From NCBI RefSeq assembly GCF_014898815.1, contig NW_026515544.1:1922001-1986000 (forward strand): a stretch of DNA of 64,000 nucleotides. Direction: 5' to 3'. The stretch comes from Panonychus citri. Its lineage: Eukaryota > Arthropoda > Arachnida > Trombidiformes > Tetranychidae. Positions 62,701 to 64,000 of the stretch are shown piece after piece. The notes beneath the pieces were generated by a model. It was given only the letters and a program-made list of their open reading frames with translations. It was not told where the DNA came from and searched no databases. Position 1 is the stretch's first letter; each line of letters begins with the position of its first letter. A program made the translations under genes and the position numbers.

Positions 62701-63243
62701 AACAAAATTCTGATTGCAAGTTACAATTTAAGATTAAGTTGTAACTTTTACCAAAGATAAGTCACCAATTTACTGATCATCTTCATCTTAATCATCAACT
62801 CATATCGATCATTTTCAATCACAATTAAATTACAGAGGATAATCATTAGATGTCTTTCTATATGTATCTCTCTCTCTCTCTCCACTGGTCATCTCGAGAA
62901 ACTGACCGCTTCTTAATCATCTTTTTGTTTTTTCTCTCTTGAAACAAAAACAACTCTTTGTCCATTTCTTGTCTAGTCTTGACCAATCCAATTCCTTTTC
63001 TCACTAAATCTAAAAGTGACCATCAAAGATACAAACAAAGTGATTGAGACAAAACTCAACTAACTAATCATAAGTGATCAATCAAGAGTAAATAACAAAA
63101 GGTAACAATTAAAAACAACAACAAAACATTTTCACCGTCGTAACAACAACAACAACAATCAATATCTTACCTGTAAATTTAATTACTAACCTTTTTAACC
63201 TGTTAACACCTTAACTTGTTTATTCAGACAGCAAATTTGTTAC

Positions 63244-63303
63244 CTGTAAGTTACCAGGTAGATGAGCAATACAAATAATAAGTAGACCAAATTTTCCCCT
63301 CAT
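63244..63303 (-). other. weak candidate first coding exon (signal-peptide-like)
   Basis: From the ATG at 63301-63303 the frame reads MRGKFGLLIICIAHLPGNLQ, a charged start then a hydrophobic core, and ends at a CAG/GTAAC donor. No downstream partner exon could be found, so it may be chance. Confidence 0.2.
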
Positions 63304-63948
63304 TGTGATGTTTTAATTAAGTTAACAGTTTGATTATTTATCCTCATCCTAAATCCTCATCAATTTCAAATCCTATTCCCAATTCCAATCATTCAATGTC
63401 ATTGTCATAGTCAAAGATTCAATAATTTACTCATTTCTAAAATTCTGATCAATCGCCAAAACTTTTTGTCCCAATTGTAACAATACAAACTACTAATAGT
63501 TACCTGGATAAACAGGTAAACAATGAATATATATTCAGGTATGTAATTAGTGGGGGCGGAGGTGGACAATTGAAAATACATGTTATCATTTATTTTGTTG
63601 ACCATTTCCAAGAGTTTCATAAATTATTATTATTATTTGCATATCCTCAGAGTCTTGTAGAGTCCAACTGAGTGACCAAAAGGTTTTGGACCTACATCCG
63701 TGCTCCTATTTGAATATATATCTCTCTCATCATCATCTTACCTGGACTCATCCTCCCAGTGAATATATAAATTATGTCAACAGCATTTACCTTTTTTTTG
63801 CAATTTATCATTGATGATGATTGTTTTACCATTTCAATAATACAAAGGTATTGGTTGAAGGGTCAAATTTATTAACTTGACCATCGAGTTTGCAAATGAT
63901 TGTTTCGATAGAGATAACAAACTGAAAGGGTCATCTCATCAGCTTTAC

Positions 63949-64000
63949 CTTTATATAAATGACCACACAATGGACACACGTAGGAGTCAAATGTTGGTGA
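63949..64000 (-). CDS. C2H2 zinc-finger protein, exon edge (partial)
   Basis: Reading the minus strand from 64000, one frame gives SPTFDSYVCPLCGHLYK plus one base before a GTAAAG donor (63948). YVCPLCGHLYK matches the first half of a C2H2 finger (CxxC), as in the paired C-terminal fingers of insect BTB zinc-finger factors such as Lola and Tramtrack. The exon continues right of the window; the exon carrying the two His residues was not found to the left. Only 17 residues are visible, so the family is uncertain. Confidence 0.45.

Larger units (their letters stand above)
58150..63948. other. intergenic, regulatory-looking region
   Basis: About 5.8 kb without a supportable gene, apart from a weak exon candidate at 63244-63303. 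It holds repeated TTGGCACGCGT sites (58523 and 58856), a cluster of GGTCA/TGACC half-sites at 59577-59774 and a CAGGTA/TACCTG cluster at 63165-63745. The remainder is AT-rich with GAT/ATC tracts. Confidence 0.5.

Noticed and set aside
63411..63620. 69-codon minus-strand open frame
   Set aside because: No domain, no splice support, AT-driven composition.

Overview
The window is nuclear DNA from an animal, most likely an arthropod and probably an acariform mite (order-level guess, about 50% sure). It is very AT-rich and full of (GA)n/(CT)n and (GAT)n/(ATC)n tracts, and the words CAATTA/TAATTG recur everywhere. Genes have short phase-consistent GT-AG introns. The COE/EBF gene has the invertebrate form with a single second helix. 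There are no operons, Shine-Dalgarno sites, CRISPR arrays or phage genes. Every protein gene I could support lies on the minus strand; only one tRNA lies on the plus strand.

Layout, left to right: (1) 1-616, the first three exons (third cut by the window edge) of an EFL1-type ribosome-maturation GTPase. (2) 1860-3933, a two-exon D-AKAP2/AKAP10 orthologue with two RGS domains and a PKA-binding helix. (3) 5458-7980, a MYST histone acetyltransferase closest to KAT6 (MOZ/MORF/Enok), without visible PHD fingers. AKAP10 and the MYST gene each carry a copy of the same ~130-bp leader upstream (4843-4975 and 8966-9103). (4) 9.1-18.7 kb, a low-complexity gene desert with a 780-bp palindromic TA-flanked MITE (15576-16355). 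(5) 18731-42655, a nine-exon COE/EBF (collier/knot) transcription factor with introns up to 12.6 kb; a complete 482-residue frame could be rebuilt from the splice sites. (6) 42.7-46.4 kb, its upstream region, with hairpins and a repeated 13-bp motif. (7) 46421-50405, two ~1-kb near-identical arms in inverted orientation around a 1.9-kb spacer. (8) 50758-52197, an intronless DEG/ENaC-like channel subunit. (9) 52531-55546, an eight-exon SLC24-type Na/Ca(K) exchanger. (10) 56893-57492, a small secreted or membrane-tethered Q-rich protein of unknown function. (11) 58078-58149, tRNA-Gln(UUG). (12) 58.2-63.9 kb, mostly non-coding sequence with dense candidate regulatory motifs. (13) 63949-64000, the edge of a C2H2 zinc-finger exon running out of the window.

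The genes do not form one pathway. They are housekeeping genes (EFL1, AKAP10, MYST) next to a developmental regulator (COE) in a large, regulatory-looking gene-poor domain, followed by two membrane ion-transport genes. The best candidates for something undescribed are the shared leader cassette, the inverted-repeat block, the palindromic MITE and several clustered or palindromic motifs resembling nuclear-receptor, CTCF/YY1 and Zelda/ZEB sites. All exon joins were made by eye from frame, phase and family resemblance, with no alignment or transcript support.
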